A stretch of 5,693 nucleotides of DNA from an uncultured Streptococcus sp. (GTDB lineage Bacteria > Bacillota > Bacilli > Lactobacillales > Streptococcaceae): assembly GCA_902470035.1 (NCBI GenBank), contig CABREZ010000084.1, forward strand, positions 1 through 5,693, written 5' to 3'. Positions 5,086 through 5,693 of this stretch are shown here, piece after piece. Below the pieces are notes generated by a model. The model saw only the letters and a list, made by a program, of their open reading frames with translations, was not told where the DNA came from and made no database searches. A program made the translations under genes and the position numbers. Each line of letters begins with the position of its first letter. Within the stretch, counting starts at the first letter, position 1.

Positions 5086-5693
5086 TAATACAAACCTTCT
5101 TTCTTGATGTAGTCCAAGACTGGTTTTGGCAACATAAAGTTGGGCGTCCGACCTTGAGCGATAAACTCTCGCACCATGCTTGAAGAGATATCCATCAGGG
5201 GAACATCGACCCAAATCACTGGATAAGAAGTTCCCGCTTTGTAACGGGGACGTTGAACACCGACAAACTGGACCATCTCCACTAACTCGTCAATCCGATA
5301 CCACTTTGGCAGGTAGTCCACCATATCCGCTCCAATGATAAAGTAATAGTCTGTATCTGGGTCTCGCTCATTGAGCAACTTCATCGTATCGTAGGTATAA
5401 GAGATCCCTTTACGCTCTAGCTCAATCGTCTCGATTTCTAGCCCTTCAATCCCTTCGATGGCTAGTTCTAGCATTTTCAGGCGATGACGCTCATCAATGG
5501 TTTCTTTTTTATCCACATGCGGAGGCTCATATTCTGGCATGAGAAGGACCTTGTCCAAGCCCAATTGTTGGCGGACCTGGTCTGCAACCACGAGATGGGC
5601 ATTATGGACCGGATTGAAATTCCCACCCAAAATACCAACTTGTTTGCGTTTCTTGTCTTTGATCTCTGGCTCTAACTCTACCTTGGTAAAGGG
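5085..5693 (-). CDS. nadD: Nicotinate-nucleotide adenylyltransferase, 5' end off the window
   Basis: The frame is open from the right edge; 202 residues are visible and about seven N-terminal residues are probably missing, judging by the roughly 209-residue streptococcal NadD. The enzyme joins nicotinate mononucleotide and ATP to give deamido-NAD, an essential step of NAD synthesis. Visible motifs are GGNFNPVHNAH (visible residues 23-33, the HxGH-type nucleotidyltransferase site, here HNAH), MPEYEPPHVDKK, SYTYDTM, GADMVDYLPKWYR (121-133) and DISSSMVREF (about 168-177, the ISSS-x-x-R signature). A TTG at 5630, just before GGNFNP, could be taken as a start, but in-frame coding (TKVELEPEIKDKKRKQVGIL) continues upstream, so it is internal. 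Most NadD proteins begin only a few residues before the GG motif; the charged extension seems to be a streptococcal trait. Confidence 0.96.
   Translation of the reverse strand, partial: PFTKVELEPEIKDKKRKQVGILGGNFNPVHNAHLVVADQVRQQLGLDKVLLMPEYEPPHVDKKETIDERHRLKMLELAIEGIEGLEIETIELERKGISYTYDTMKLLNERDPDTDYYFIIGADMVDYLPKWYRIDELVEMVQFVGVQRPRYKAGTSYPVIWVDVPLMDISSSMVREFIAQGRTPNFMLPKPVLDYIKKEGLY

Noticed and set aside
5086..5214. 43-codon upstream extension of yqeK (open frame from 5214)
   Set aside because: It lies wholly inside nadD in another frame, lacks family resemblance, and the TAATG start at 5085 has a ribosome binding site and gives the usual YqeK length.

Overview
This window looks like a chromosomal segment of a Streptococcus. 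The protein sequences read as streptococcal versions of known Firmicutes families. The gene order nadD, yqeK, a cysteine hydrolase, rsfS, then a YqeM-like methyltransferase is the streptococcal form of the B. subtilis yqe cluster. The species cannot be fixed from the sequence alone. Every convincing gene is on the minus strand, so transcription runs from the right edge to the left edge.

In transcription order: nadD (NAD biosynthesis, 5' end just off the right edge), yqeK (HD-domain Ap4A hydrolase), an isochorismatase-family cysteine hydrolase of unknown substrate, and rsfS (ribosomal silencing factor) form a tightly packed operon. The nadD stop overlaps the yqeK start (TAATG), the yqeK stop abuts the GTG start of the hydrolase, and 14 bases separate the hydrolase from rsfS. 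A strong intrinsic terminator follows rsfS at once (3588-3613). The next 180 bases or so hold no gene but carry two abutting RNA-like hairpins (3426-3542) in front of the yqeM-like methyltransferase. tmcAL (tRNA-Met wobble cytidine acetylation) follows 6 bases after the methyltransferase. Next comes an AT-rich lipoprotein gene preceded by a perfect 10-bp inverted repeat. The window ends in the first 157 codons of a YebC-family translation factor, which has its own extended -10 promoter and a short hairpin built from its Shine-Dalgarno sequence.

Functionally this is mostly housekeeping: nucleotide cofactor supply (NadD), alarmone or dinucleotide removal (YqeK), ribosome shut-down (RsfS), tRNA modification (TmcAL) and translation support (YebC). 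The lipoprotein is the most accessory-looking gene. I see no mobile element with a transposase, no CRISPR array, no tRNA or rRNA, and no obvious new multi-gene system. The most interesting unexplained structure is the double-hairpin leader or repeat between rsfS and the methyltransferase.
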